From NCBI GenBank assembly GCA_903905445.1, contig CAIVGO010000253.1, positions 1 to 58,630 on the forward strand: DNA of 58,630 bases, read 5' to 3'. Both the position numbers and the translations under genes were made by a program. The stretch comes from an uncultured Bacteroidota bacterium (GTDB taxonomy: Bacteria > Bacteroidota > Bacteroidia > Chitinophagales > Saprospiraceae). Positions 38,254 through 46,925 of the stretch are shown here, piece by piece; positions within the stretch are counted from its first letter, which is position 1; each line of letters begins with the position of its first letter. Under the pieces are notes generated by a model. That model saw only the letters and a program-made list of their open reading frames with translations. It was not told where the DNA came from and did no database searches.

Positions 38254-38344
38254 GCGTATGGTAGTTTTACTGTTATAAACAGATTAAATGATCAATGGTT
38301 TGAAACCTAAACTTACTTCAATGGGTAAGATCGGATTTCGGCGG

Positions 38345-38352
38345 CAAAGGTA
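38345..38352 (-). promoter_or_regulatory. -7 box of the nuo operon promoter
   Basis: Minus strand TACCTTTG, an exact TAnnTTTG match, about 90 nt upstream of the nuoA ATG. A -33 TTTG at normal spacing is not evident. It lies in the 248-bp divergent region before the CBM9 protein. Confidence 0.55.
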
Positions 38353-38501
38353 GAACAATTCGTTGCACATTTTGCCACTAACAAAATTGTACTTTTTACA
38401 CTATTTAAAAGAAATTTGCTTCTTTAGAATGATTCCAGGTGATTTATATCAAGAAGCATACCGCTTATTGCCAAAAAAAGTAGAACATTTGCAAAAAATT
38501 A

Positions 38502-39272
38502 ATGCAGATGAACAGAGATTCCATTCTTGGTTTGAGTATAGCCTTTCTGGCGGTGGTTTTTGTGATGTGGCAAACGCCCAGCAAAACAGTACATGAAAAC
38601 GAAGCGCCTGGACCAAAAGCCCATTTGGATGCGGCTTATGGAACGCCTTTAATTGATGGAAGTGGTACCGACGAAATTTGGCAGGAAGCGCCCTGGTTGC
38701 CACTCGATCAGGTCTGGATTGGTCAAACGCCTGCTCCGGAAGATTTTAACGGTCGCTACAAAATTGCCTGGGATGAAAACAACCTGTACATCCTGGCCGA
38801 AATAACCGATGATACTTTGATTGATATCCACCCGGATGGTTTGCTCAAATACTGGGACGATGATTGTTTGGAAATTTTCATTGATGAAGATGCTTCTGGC
38901 GGTAACCATCAGTACAATTACAACGCATTTGCCTATCATATTGCCCTGGATGGCAAGGTGGTCGATTGTGCTTCAGATTCTTCTTTTCAATATTTTAACG
39001 ACCATTGTTTGACCCGCAGAACAGGTTCGGGGAAAACCAGCACATGGGAAGTTGCTATGAAGATATTTGACGGCAATGATTACCAATTTGGCGGACAAAA
39101 CATTCCAAAATTACTTAAATCAGGCAAAAAAATGGGATTTGCCTTGGCGTACTGCGACAATGACCATTCGGCCGAGCGCGAGAATTTTATCGGCAATGTT
39201 TTTGTAGCAGGTACGGATAAAAACCGCGGCTGGATTGATGCCGGTATTTTTGGATTGCTCGAATTGAAATAA
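38502..39272 (+). CDS. CBM9-like carbohydrate-binding protein, membrane-anchored or secreted (256 aa)
   Basis: One N-terminal hydrophobic helix (about residues 8-24, [16 protein letters not shown]) with an upstream basic residue, then a single domain of the CBM9/DOMON-like type: [74 protein letters not shown]. In this family the fold binds sugars, or haem in DOMON relatives. No catalytic domain is attached. An ATG at 38508 is an equally likely start. It is 19 nt ahead of folD and probably co-transcribed, without an obvious functional link. Confidence 0.82.
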   Translation: MQMNRDSILGLSIAFLAVVFVMWQTPSKTVHENEAPGPKAHLDAAYGTPLIDGSGTDEIWQEAPWLPLDQVWIGQTPAPEDFNGRYKIAWDENNLYILAEITDDTLIDIHPDGLLKYWDDDCLEIFIDEDASGGNHQYNYNAFAYHIALDGKVVDCASDSSFQYFNDHCLTRRTGSGKTSTWEVAMKIFDGNDYQFGGQNIPKLLKSGKKMGFALAYCDNDHSAERENFIGNVFVAGTDKNRGWIDAGIFGLLELK

Positions 39273-39291
39273 CCTTTACACCTTATTATAT

Positions 39292-40170
39292 ATGCAATTA
39301 CTCGACGGGAAGGTATTGTCCCAAACCATTAAAGCCGAATTAGCACTGGAGGTAGCGCAATTGCGTGAAAAAGGCATGAAAGTACCCCATTTAGTGGCAG
39401 TGTTGATCGGTGAGAACGCAGCCAGCCAGGTTTATGTGGCCAGTAAAATCAAATCCTGCGAGGAAGTGGGTTTTAAAAGCACCATGATTCGCAGGGATGC
39501 CGATACCACCGAGGAAGAAGTCCTGGATATCGTCCGCAAGCTCAATGAAGACCCCGATGTAGACGGGTTTATCGTACAATTACCCTTGCCCAAGCATATC
39601 AACGAAGAAAAAGTTACCCTCGCGATTGATCACCGTAAAGATGTGGACGGTTTTCATCCCATCAATTTTGGACGGATGGCCCAGGGCTTGCCTGCGTTTT
39701 TACCTGCAACACCTTATGGCATCGTAGAGATTCTGCGCCGTTACAACATTGAAACCTCCGGTAAAAACTGTGTGGTGGTAGGTCGCAGCAACATTGTAGG
39801 CACACCGATCAGTATTTTGTTATCACGCAAGGGTTATCCCGGCGATTGTACCGTTACGCTTACCCATTCCCGCACGAAAGATTTAGCCGCAGAAGTGCGC
39901 CGCGCGGACATTATTGTTGCTGCAATCGGCATTCCCAATTTTGTACAAGGCGACTGGGTAAAAGAAGGCGCAGTAGTCATTGATGTGGGCATCAACCGCA
40001 TAGAAGACCCCAGCAAAAAAAGCGGCTTCCGTTTGGTGGGCGACGTTGATTTTGAAGCCGTTGCGCCTAAATGTTCATATATCACCCCGGTGCCGGGTGG
40101 GGTAGGGTTGATGACCGTTACGGCGTTGTTGATGAATACGTTGAAGGCTTGTACGGGGGAGATTTATTAG
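39292..40170 (+). CDS. folD: Methylenetetrahydrofolate dehydrogenase / cyclohydrolase (292 aa)
   Basis: Bifunctional enzyme converting 5,10-methylene- to 10-formyl-tetrahydrofolate with NADP. Signature segments: [13 protein letters not shown] with catalytic Lys, [43 protein letters not shown] (Rossmann loop) and [21 protein letters not shown]. Length is normal. Confidence 0.97.
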   Translation: MQLLDGKVLSQTIKAELALEVAQLREKGMKVPHLVAVLIGENAASQVYVASKIKSCEEVGFKSTMIRRDADTTEEEVLDIVRKLNEDPDVDGFIVQLPLPKHINEEKVTLAIDHRKDVDGFHPINFGRMAQGLPAFLPATPYGIVEILRRYNIETSGKNCVVVGRSNIVGTPISILLSRKGYPGDCTVTLTHSRTKDLAAEVRRADIIVAAIGIPNFVQGDWVKEGAVVIDVGINRIEDPSKKSGFRLVGDVDFEAVAPKCSYITPVPGGVGLMTVTALLMNTLKACTGEIY

Positions 40171-40181
40171 ACCCATTATTT

Positions 40182-40202
40182 AAAAAAGTTTGAACATTTT
40201 TT
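40182..40202 (+). terminator. Weak terminator-like hairpin after folD
   Basis: AAAAAAGTT and AAC(A)TTTTTT can pair with one bulged base around a 2-3-nt loop. It has almost no G:C pairs, so it is at best a weak terminator separating folD from the next unit. Confidence 0.25.
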
Positions 40203-40207
40203 AGGCA

Positions 40208-40223
40208 TGTTACCTGCGTAACA
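40208..40223 (+). promoter_or_regulatory. Predicted Crp/Fnr-type operator, site 1
   Basis: TGTTACCTGCGTAACA is a perfect 6+6 palindrome with a 4-bp spacer. Its centre (40215.5) is 33.0 bp upstream of the centre of the -7-like box at 40245-40252, the same distance as at sites 2 and 3. It would place the operator near -40, the class II activator position. Predicted to be bound by the Crp/Fnr protein at 50212. Confidence 0.75.
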
Positions 40224-40244
40224 CCTTGGGCGAATTGGAACCCG

Positions 40245-40252
40245 GATCTTTG
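40245..40252 (+). promoter_or_regulatory. -7-like box of the glucosidase operon
   Basis: GATCTTTG, one mismatch to TAnnTTTG, with no TTTG -33 element (the position is occupied by the operator flank). A weak core box is what an activator-dependent promoter would show. Confidence 0.5.
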
Positions 40253-40281
40253 CTGTGTCAATTAAGAAAAACAAGGCAAAA

Positions 40282-42912
40282 ATGAAACAATCCGAACAGT
40301 TCCGCCTGCAGGAACATTATTCCGCACAAAAAAACTGGCTTAAATGGGGCCCTTACCTTTCCGAACGCCAATGGGGAACTGTCCGCGAGGATTACTCACC
40401 CAATGGAACGGCCTGGGATTATTTTCCGCACGATCATGCGCGCTCGCGGGTGTATCGCTGGGGGGAAGATGGCATTGCCGGTATTTCGGATGAAATGCAG
40501 CGCATTTGTTTTGCCATTGCTTTGTGGAACGGGAAAGATCCCATTTTGAAAGAGCGCCTATACGGCATGACGGGCAGTGAAGGTAATCACGGAGAAGATG
40601 TGAAAGAACTGTATTATTACTTAGATAATACGCCCTCTCATTCGTATATGAAACATTTGTATAAGTATCCCCAGCAGGCATTTCCTTATGCCGATTTGCA
40701 GGAGCAAAACCGGTGGCGCGATCGCAAGCAAGCAGAATACGAATTGTTGGATACCGGGATTTTTGCAAATGACCAATATTGGGATGTATTTACTGAATAT
40801 GCAAAAGGTTCGGAAGAAGACCTGCTGATCCAAATTACCGTACACAATCGGTTTTCAGAAAGTGCTGAGTTGCATTTATTGCCAACCCTTTGGATGCGCA
40901 ATGCCTGGTCATTCGGGTTGATGGATGCAAAACCGGAAATCCGCAGTGCCGGGAAAAATGAGGTGCTGCTGCAACACGAAAAAGCGGGTCAATATCATTT
41001 CTATTTTCAGGATCCGGCGCTACAGTTATTTACCGAAAATGAAAACAACCAGGAGCGCCTTTGGGGGCAGCCCAATCCGACGCCTTTTGTGAAGGATGCC
41101 TTTCACAGGGCAGTGGTACAGCAGCAATTTGAATTTTTGGCGGAAAAAACGAGCGGTACCAAATTTGCGCCGATGTATAAGGTGCAGGTAGCGGGCGGCG
41201 AAAAGGCTGTTTTTCAATTGCGTTTATCCAAAAATGCCTTAAAAAAGCCATTTGGAAAGGAGTTTAACCAGGTGTTTGAGGATCGAAAACTGGAAGCAGA
41301 CCAGTTTTACCAACAAATACAAACCGAAGCAGCCACAAAAATAACAACGGATCAGCAAAATATTCAACGCCAGGCATACGCGGGTATGTTGTGGTCAAAA
41401 CAGTATTTCAACATTGATATGCCGCGTTGGCTAGATGGCGACCCGGGGCAAATTCCGCCGCCAGCAAGCCGTAAAACGGGGCGCAACAGCCATTGGCGTA
41501 CGCTCAATAACGAGGATATTATTTCCATGCCCGACAAATGGGAATACCCCTGGTACGCCGCTTGGGACCTGGCCTTTCATTGCGTGCCTTTGGCGCAGTT
41601 GGATGCCGAATTTGCCAAAAGCCAATTGGTACTTTTTTTAAGAGAATGGTATATGCACCCCAATGGCCAATTGCCCGCGTATGAATGGGCATTTGGGGAT
41701 GTGAATCCTCCCGTGCATGCATGGGCTTGTTTGCAGGTATTTCAAATTGACAAAGCGAAAACCGGCAAAGAAGATATTGATTTCCTGAAAAAAGTGTTTC
41801 AAAAGTTATTAATCAATTTTACCTGGTGGGTCAACCGGAAAGACCAACAAGGTAACAATGTGTTTGAAGGCGGCTTTTTGGGCTTGGATAATATCGGTGT
41901 GTTTGATCGCTCCAACCAAATTCCGGGCGGCGGCTACCTGGAGCAAGCAGACGGCACCGCATGGATGGCTATGTATTGCCTAAATATGTTGGAAATGGCC
42001 TTGGAGATTGCCCAGCATGATGCCAGTTTTGAAGATGTTGCGACCAAGTTTTTTGAGCATTTTACGTACATCGCCGAAAGTTTGAACCGTATGGGCCACG
42101 ACTGGACCAGTTCGTGGGATAAGGATGAAGCCTTCTTTTATGACATCCTTGCCTTGCCCAACGGATCATACGTTCCTTTGAAAGTGCGGTCGCTGGTAGG
42201 TTTGAGTACCTTGTTTGCAGCCTACATTTTGCCCAAAGAGAAATTGGAAAAATTGCCTGATTTCACCAAAAGGATGCGTTGGTTTCAACGCTATCGTACA
42301 GACAACGGGCAATACTTAGTACTGGAAGAAGACGCTAATAATGGCGATATTTTGCTGTCTTTGATACCGAAAGATCGATTGAGTTCCCTGTTGAACGCAA
42401 TGTTGGATGAAAATGAATTCTTGTCGCCTGGTGGTATCCGATCTATTTCTAAAATCCATAAGGATGGTTATTACGTCCAAATTGACGGAACACAATTTGG
42501 CTTGACCTATGAGCCGGGCGAAAGCACAACAGGTTTGTTTGGCGGTAATTCCAATTGGCGCGGTCCTGTATGGATGCCAATGAACTATCTGTTAATCAGG
42601 GCTTTAAACACGTACGGTACTTTTTATGGCGAACAATATATGACCGAATTCCCGGCAAGATCGGGTCATAAAATCGACTTAAAACAGGTCGCAAATGCAT
42701 TGTCCAAACGGTTGATCTCAATTTTTGAAAAAGACGAACACGGGCATCGACTTGTAAACGGAGACGAGAAAATATACACTGAAAATCCTCATTTTCAGGA
42801 TCTTATCTTGTTTTATGAATATTTCCACGGCGATACGGCAAAAGGAATTGGTGCGAGTCATCAAACAGGTTGGACGGGATTGGTTGCCGATTTGATTGGC
42901 AAGGCGGAGTAA
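40282..42912 (+). CDS. GH63/MGH1-type glucosidase (876 aa)
   Basis: A cytoplasmic protein (no signal peptide) with an N-terminal beta-sandwich (about 1-330) and a C-terminal (alpha/alpha)6 toroid like GH63 enzymes (mannosyl-oligosaccharide glucosidase, mannosyl-/glucosylglycerate hydrolase). WEYPWYAAWDLAFHCVPLAQLD (about residue 415-440) contains the usual catalytic Asp, and FGGNSNWRGPVWMPMNYLLI (about 753-772) the second conserved site. The opening RLQEHYSAQKNWLKWGPYLSERQWGTVREDYS is typical of bacterial 'glucosidase' entries. Substrate unproven; glucosylated solutes or glycogen-derived oligosaccharides are likely from context. The track's 40255 start is a GTG; the ATG at 40282 fits better. 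First gene of a three-gene operon. Confidence 0.88.
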   Translation: MKQSEQFRLQEHYSAQKNWLKWGPYLSERQWGTVREDYSPNGTAWDYFPHDHARSRVYRWGEDGIAGISDEMQRICFAIALWNGKDPILKERLYGMTGSEGNHGEDVKELYYYLDNTPSHSYMKHLYKYPQQAFPYADLQEQNRWRDRKQAEYELLDTGIFANDQYWDVFTEYAKGSEEDLLIQITVHNRFSESAELHLLPTLWMRNAWSFGLMDAKPEIRSAGKNEVLLQHEKAGQYHFYFQDPALQLFTENENNQERLWGQPNPTPFVKDAFHRAVVQQQFEFLAEKTSGTKFAPMYKVQVAGGEKAVFQLRLSKNALKKPFGKEFNQVFEDRKLEADQFYQQIQTEAATKITTDQQNIQRQAYAGMLWSKQYFNIDMPRWLDGDPGQIPPPASRKTGRNSHWRTLNNEDIISMPDKWEYPWYAAWDLAFHCVPLAQLDAEFAKSQLVLFLREWYMHPNGQLPAYEWAFGDVNPPVHAWACLQVFQIDKAKTGKEDIDFLKKVFQKLLINFTWWVNRKDQQGNNVFEGGFLGLDNIGVFDRSNQIPGGGYLEQADGTAWMAMYCLNMLEMALEIAQHDASFEDVATKFFEHFTYIAESLNRMGHDWTSSWDKDEAFFYDILALPNGSYVPLKVRSLVGLSTLFAAYILPKEKLEKLPDFTKRMRWFQRYRTDNGQYLVLEEDANNGDILLSLIPKDRLSSLLNAMLDENEFLSPGGIRSISKIHKDGYYVQIDGTQFGLTYEPGESTTGLFGGNSNWRGPVWMPMNYLLIRALNTYGTFYGEQYMTEFPARSGHKIDLKQVANALSKRLISIFEKDEHGHRLVNGDEKIYTENPHFQDLILFYEYFHGDTAKGIGASHQTGWTGLVADLIGKAE

Positions 42913-42940
42913 ATCATTTTTAAAATTTCAACTGTAAATC

Positions 42941-44962
42941 ATGTTAAAGAATAAAGATAAAGATCCTGACTTCCAGGATCTAAGCTCCAAAGAATGGCTT
43001 TTTACCAATGGCCTGGGCGGGTATGCCGCTTCCACGGTATTAGGCGCCAATACACGGCGTTACCACGGATTATTGGTGGCAGCGCTCAATCCGCCTACCG
43101 GGCGCATGGTACTGGTTTCTAAAGTAGAAGAATCCATTGTTTTCAACCGGGACAGTGCCTTTGCTTTATCGAGCAACCAATACCCTGGGGCGGTACATCC
43201 GGATGGCTTTCAATACTTTAAGTTTTTTGAAAGAAAGCCTTTGCCTACGATGAAATTTGAGGCGCACGGTTGTCATTTGCTCAAAACGGTGTTCATGGTG
43301 CATGGTTCTAATACAACCGTGGTAGAATACGAAAATACCGGCGCTTCCAATTTCAAACTGCGCTTAACGCCGATTTTTGTACACCGCGACGATCACGGCT
43401 TAAACCACCCCGATGCGAAATCGGATTATTGGGTAAAACGGGAAAATGGGTATCAGACATTGTATGCACATTTTGGGGCACCAGCGCTGTATTTTTCCTT
43501 TACTAAAGGGGAATATCTTGAAAACCGGCAATGGTATTACAATTTAGAATATGTTCGAGAACAGGAACGTGGACTGGATTATCGGGAAGATGCTTGCTCG
43601 GTGGCTTCCTTGGAAGTGATCCTTGCGCCTGGAGAAAAGACACATATGGTTTTTTCTACAGATGAAAAAATGATGAAGGAAGATCCGGCAGTGCTGAAAG
43701 TGAATGCTTTGAAGCGGCAAGAGGAAATTGCACAACCATCGGATGGTGATACGTTTTTGCGAGATTTGCTGCTTTCGGGTGACCAGTTTATCGTGCAGCG
43801 CAGGAGCACGGAAGGGTATTCTTTGATTGCAGGTTACCATTGGTTTACCGATTGGGGGCGGGATACGATGATTGCCATGCGTGGACTAACCATCGCCCCT
43901 GGTAAACATGAAATTTCGAAATCCATTTTAGAGACCTTTTTGCGCTCGGTGAATGAGGGCATGTTGCCCAATCGTTTTCCGGATCGTCCGAACGATCCGG
44001 TGGAGTACAACACCATTGACGCAACCTTGTGGCTGTTTGTGGCGCTGTATGAGTATCATCAAAAGTTTCAGGATCTTGATTTTATACGTCAATATTTTGA
44101 TGTTTTAACAGCGATTATTGATCAACATTTTGAGGGCGCGCGGTACCAGATCAAGGTAAATTCGGAGGGGTTTTTATCGGGCGGTGAAGGGCTGGCGCAA
44201 TTGACCTGGATGGATGCACGGGTTGGTGATTTTGTGGTAACGCCCCGTCATGGTGCTCCGGTTGAGATTCAGGCACTTTGGTACAATGCCTTGCGTATTT
44301 ACCAATATTTTGCAGGCACTTTGCAGCGGCCATTTGAGCGCGTTCAAGAAGTTGCGGATAAATTGTTGTTGAATTTTGAGCGTGTTTATGTGCTTGGCAA
44401 TGGAAGTTTGGTGGATGTGGTAGATTTCAGTTCAACACCCCCGAAAAAGGATTCAGCCATTCGTCCGAACCAATTGTATATAGTGAGTTTGCCTTTCTCG
44501 CTTTTAGGTAAAGAAGCCGAAAAGAAAGTAGTGGCCATTGTAAAAGCGCATTTATTGACCGATTATGGTTTGCGCACCCTTTCACCCGAACATACCGATT
44601 TTAAACCCGTATATGAAGGCGATCCATGGCATCGGGATACTGCCTATCATCAAGGTACCGTGTGGCCATTTTTGTTGAGCGAGTACATTACCGCCTATCT
44701 AAAAGTGCATAATTGGTCTGAAAAAGCGCAAAAAGAGGCACTTGCCATGTTGGAGCCTTTAAAAAAGCACTTTTACCAGGATCAATGTATCTTAGGTATT
44801 TCGGAGGTTTTTGACGGGAAATTGCCGCGTGTTGGAAAAGGAACCGTGCAGCAAGCCTGGTCGGTGGCAGCACTGATCAAAGTATTGTTCGAATTGAAAA
44901 AGCTGCAAGGAAAGAAGTCTACTTCCATTCCATTTTCAGTTAAAAAATCGCACTTCCAATAA
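42941..44962 (+). CDS. Amylo-alpha-1,6-glucosidase / glycogen debranching enzyme type (673 aa)
   Basis: N-terminal GDE_N-like beta domain (about 1-260, KEWLFTNGLGGYAASTVLGANTRRYHGLLVAAL) and C-terminal (alpha/alpha)6 domain (about 270-650) with YHWFTDWGRDTMIAMRGLTI (catalytic Asp region), NTIDATLWLFVALYEY, LAQLTWMDARVGDFVVTPRHG and DPWHRDTAYHQGTVWPFLL. It hydrolyses alpha-1,6 branches in glycogen-like polymers. Cytoplasmic. Lies 28 nt after the GH63 gene and 2 nt before the aquaporin, so all three are one transcript. Confidence 0.92.
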   Translation: MLKNKDKDPDFQDLSSKEWLFTNGLGGYAASTVLGANTRRYHGLLVAALNPPTGRMVLVSKVEESIVFNRDSAFALSSNQYPGAVHPDGFQYFKFFERKPLPTMKFEAHGCHLLKTVFMVHGSNTTVVEYENTGASNFKLRLTPIFVHRDDHGLNHPDAKSDYWVKRENGYQTLYAHFGAPALYFSFTKGEYLENRQWYYNLEYVREQERGLDYREDACSVASLEVILAPGEKTHMVFSTDEKMMKEDPAVLKVNALKRQEEIAQPSDGDTFLRDLLLSGDQFIVQRRSTEGYSLIAGYHWFTDWGRDTMIAMRGLTIAPGKHEISKSILETFLRSVNEGMLPNRFPDRPNDPVEYNTIDATLWLFVALYEYHQKFQDLDFIRQYFDVLTAIIDQHFEGARYQIKVNSEGFLSGGEGLAQLTWMDARVGDFVVTPRHGAPVEIQALWYNALRIYQYFAGTLQRPFERVQEVADKLLLNFERVYVLGNGSLVDVVDFSSTPPKKDSAIRPNQLYIVSLPFSLLGKEAEKKVVAIVKAHLLTDYGLRTLSPEHTDFKPVYEGDPWHRDTAYHQGTVWPFLLSEYITAYLKVHNWSEKAQKEALAMLEPLKKHFYQDQCILGISEVFDGKLPRVGKGTVQQAWSVAALIKVLFELKKLQGKKSTSIPFSVKKSHFQ

Positions 44963-44964
44963 CC

Positions 44965-45714
44965 ATGATTCAAGTATTTAAACAAAACTGGCTCAATTAC
45001 GCTATTGAGGCCTGGGCTTTGGGTATGTTTATGTTGTCGGCTACATTTTTTGTATCGATCATTGAATTGCCTTACCTGCCAATTCGAGAAAACATTACCG
45101 ATCCGATGCTGCGTCGTTGTTTGATTGGCATCATGATGGGATGTACCGCAATCGCGTTGATTTATTCGCCCTGGGGCAGGCGTTCAGGTGCGCACATGAA
45201 CCCCGCCGTCACCCTTGCTTTTTTGTTTTTAAGGAAAATAGCACTTTGGGATGCTTTGGCGTATATCATTGCGCAAATAATGGGCGCAGTAGTGGCCATG
45301 CAAATAGCAAAAAGCATTTTTCCGATAATATTGAGCGATCCAGCAGTCAATTTTGTACAAACCCTACCTGGAAAGCAGGGCGTACTGGTTGCATTTATTG
45401 CCGAATACTTCCTAGCCATGGGCATGATCCTGCTGGTTTTATATAGCAGCAACGCGTCGAGAACGGCACCTTACACCGGAATTTTTGCGGGCATGTTGGT
45501 CATGGTTTACATCAGCCTGGAAGCGCCTTTGTCGGGCATGTCGATCAATCCGGCGCGTACCCTGGGTTCGGCCGTCGCTGCACTGCATTTCAACGATTAT
45601 TGGCTGTATTTAACAGCGCCCACGGCCGGTATGCTGAGTGCAGCCATGCTTTGGCGCTGGTACCTGTGTCAAAAATCCGAATTTGTCTGCAGTATGTCGG
45701 GAAAAGAAAAATAA
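44965..45714 (+). CDS. MIP-family aquaporin / glycerol channel (249 aa)
   Basis: Six transmembrane helices and both half-helix NPA boxes: SGAHMNPAVTLAF and SGMSINPARTLGS. The ar/R Arg follows the second NPA as usual. The residues after the first NPA and the overall length (249) fit orthodox aquaporins somewhat better than long-loop glycerol facilitators, but the permeant cannot be decided by eye. Placement behind two glucosidases suggests adjusting water or polyol flux when glucans are broken down (inference). Confidence 0.92.
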   Translation: MIQVFKQNWLNYAIEAWALGMFMLSATFFVSIIELPYLPIRENITDPMLRRCLIGIMMGCTAIALIYSPWGRRSGAHMNPAVTLAFLFLRKIALWDALAYIIAQIMGAVVAMQIAKSIFPIILSDPAVNFVQTLPGKQGVLVAFIAEYFLAMGMILLVLYSSNASRTAPYTGIFAGMLVMVYISLEAPLSGMSINPARTLGSAVAALHFNDYWLYLTAPTAGMLSAAMLWRWYLCQKSEFVCSMSGKEK

Positions 45715-45728
45715 GCTTTTAAGTCCAA

Positions 45729-45744
45729 TGTTACGTAGGTAAAC
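45729..45744 (+). promoter_or_regulatory. Predicted Crp/Fnr-type operator, site 2
   Basis: TGTTACGTAGGTAAAC: a perfect left half (TGTTAC) and a degenerate right half (GTAAAC against GTAACA). Its centre (45736.5) is again 33.0 bp upstream of the centre of the -7 box at 45766-45773. It heads the operon that contains the regulator gene, implying autoregulation. Confidence 0.65.
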
Positions 45745-45765
45745 TTTCAGCCTTTTTGGTTCCTT

Positions 45766-45773
45766 TAATTTTG
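45766..45773 (+). promoter_or_regulatory. -7 box of the SDR/Rieske/regulator operon
   Basis: TAATTTTG, an exact TAnnTTTG match, with no TTTG at -33. The leader to the ATG at 45816 is about 40 nt. Confidence 0.6.
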
Positions 45774-45815
45774 TGGCAATAAAAGGAAATCATTCATTTT
45801 CAACACGATCCAATT

Positions 45816-46514
45816 ATGAAATCTATCATTGTTACAGGCGCTGCGGGTAACCTCGGCCAGGCTGTTGTTCGTCGATTTGCCGAAGATGGTCATAAAATCT
45901 ATGCGGTTTTGGGCCTGGGAGAGAATTCTCGGCAGTTCAGCGAGACCGCGTTGGCTGGGCGGGTTCATACCCAGTTTTTGAATCTTGCCGATGAAACCGT
46001 TTCGGAGGGTTATGTAAAAAACATCATTGCGGTTGATCCGGCGGTGGAGACGGCGATCTGTATTGTGGGCGGCTGGCAACCGGGTGGTATTGCAGAAACG
46101 ACTGGTTATGAAATTGACAAAATGATCAGCCTGAATTTTACGACGGCCTACAATATCGTGCGCCCATTGATGGATTATTTTGAACGCCGGGGCAGCGGGC
46201 AATTTGTGTTTATTGGCGCGCGTCCGGCCATTAATCCTGCAGAAGGAAAAAGCCAATTGGCTTATGCTTTATCGAAGTCGCTGGTGTTCCGTTTGGCCGA
46301 AATCATCAACGACCAGGGCAAATTCAAGAATATCCGGGCCAGTGTCATTATTCCCTCTTTACTGGACACGCCACAGAATCGCAATGCCTTTCCGGACGCC
46401 GAAGCAGAGGAATGGGTCACCCCAGATGTCGCCGCCGAAACAATTGCCTTCCTTTTAGGAGCAACGGGTGAAAACTTTCGGGAAACCGTCGTAAAATTGT
46501 ACAATCAAGCGTAA
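45816..46514 (+). CDS. Short-chain dehydrogenase/reductase (232 aa)
   Basis: Classical SDR Rossmann fold: cofactor loop TGAAGNLGQAVV (residues 7-18), a mid-sequence FIGARPAIN in place of the usual catalytic-Ser strand, and the active-site YALSK (Tyr-x3-Lys) near residue 150. The cofactor and substrate are not evident. Quite short at the C-terminus for the family. First gene of the six- or seven-gene operon 2; 26 nt before the next gene. Confidence 0.88.
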   Translation: MKSIIVTGAAGNLGQAVVRRFAEDGHKIYAVLGLGENSRQFSETALAGRVHTQFLNLADETVSEGYVKNIIAVDPAVETAICIVGGWQPGGIAETTGYEIDKMISLNFTTAYNIVRPLMDYFERRGSGQFVFIGARPAINPAEGKSQLAYALSKSLVFRLAEIINDQGKFKNIRASVIIPSLLDTPQNRNAFPDAEAEEWVTPDVAAETIAFLLGATGENFRETVVKLYNQA

Positions 46515-46540
46515 CTGTTTGAAATTCAACATTTTTTAAC

Positions 46541-46777
46541 ATGGAACTCGCAACCTTACTGGTTACAATTTTTTACCTTTATGGAGCCATCGGGTGTGTT
46601 TTTGCCATCTGGTTTGTACTGCGTGGCGCACAACAATTGGACCACGATGCAAAAGGAATTTCCTGGCTGACACGGCTTTTATTCTTTCCTGGTAGCGTTG
46701 CCTTGTGGCCGTTCCTATGTTGGAAATGGCTGCAAAGCGTGACAAATCACCGCAACAACGATTCAAAAGCACCGTAA
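46541..46777 (+). CDS. Small two-helix membrane protein (78 aa)
   Basis: Two hydrophobic helices (about residues 3-28 and 42-62) joined by a polar loop with GAQQLDHDAKGISWLTR, and a polar tail (TNHRNNDSKAP). The WPFLCWKWLQS end of the second helix is rich in Trp and could pack against a haem or a partner subunit. No family recognised. It ends one base before the 36-aa ORF and shortly before the ferric-reductase/Rieske gene, so it is a likely small subunit of that membrane complex (inference). Confidence 0.75.
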   Translation: MELATLLVTIFYLYGAIGCVFAIWFVLRGAQQLDHDAKGISWLTRLLFFPGSVALWPFLCWKWLQSVTNHRNNDSKAP

Positions 46778-46778
46778 C

Positions 46779-46889
46779 ATGAACATCCGATTGCGTAAAA
46801 TGCACCGTTATTTCTGGTATTGTTTGGCCATTTTGTTGCCCATTGCCTGGCTTGCCGCCATATGGGTAATTCCAGACGTGCGCTGGTAA
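46779..46889 (+). CDS. 36-aa single-pass membrane microprotein
   Basis: Too short for the ORF track. Encodes MNIRLRKMHRYFWYCLAILL-type sequence followed by PIAWLAAIWVIPDVRW: a basic N-terminus, one transmembrane helix and a short end. It begins one base after the stop of the 78-aa protein and ends 36 nt before the ferric-reductase/Rieske start, with no other gene in the gap. The basic-in orientation and the His/Trp/Tyr-rich helix fit a small subunit of a cytochrome-like complex. The tight packing between two operon genes supports it being translated. Confidence 0.65.
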   Translation: MNIRLRKMHRYFWYCLAILLPIAWLAAIWVIPDVRW

Positions 46890-46925
46890 ATTTCCTTTTA
46901 AAAAACTTGAAAACTACCCATCATA

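Noticed and set aside
38363-38596. 77-aa plus-strand ORF before and overlapping the CBM9 protein
   Set aside because: Low-complexity start, overlaps the CBM9 gene in another frame, no family resemblance.
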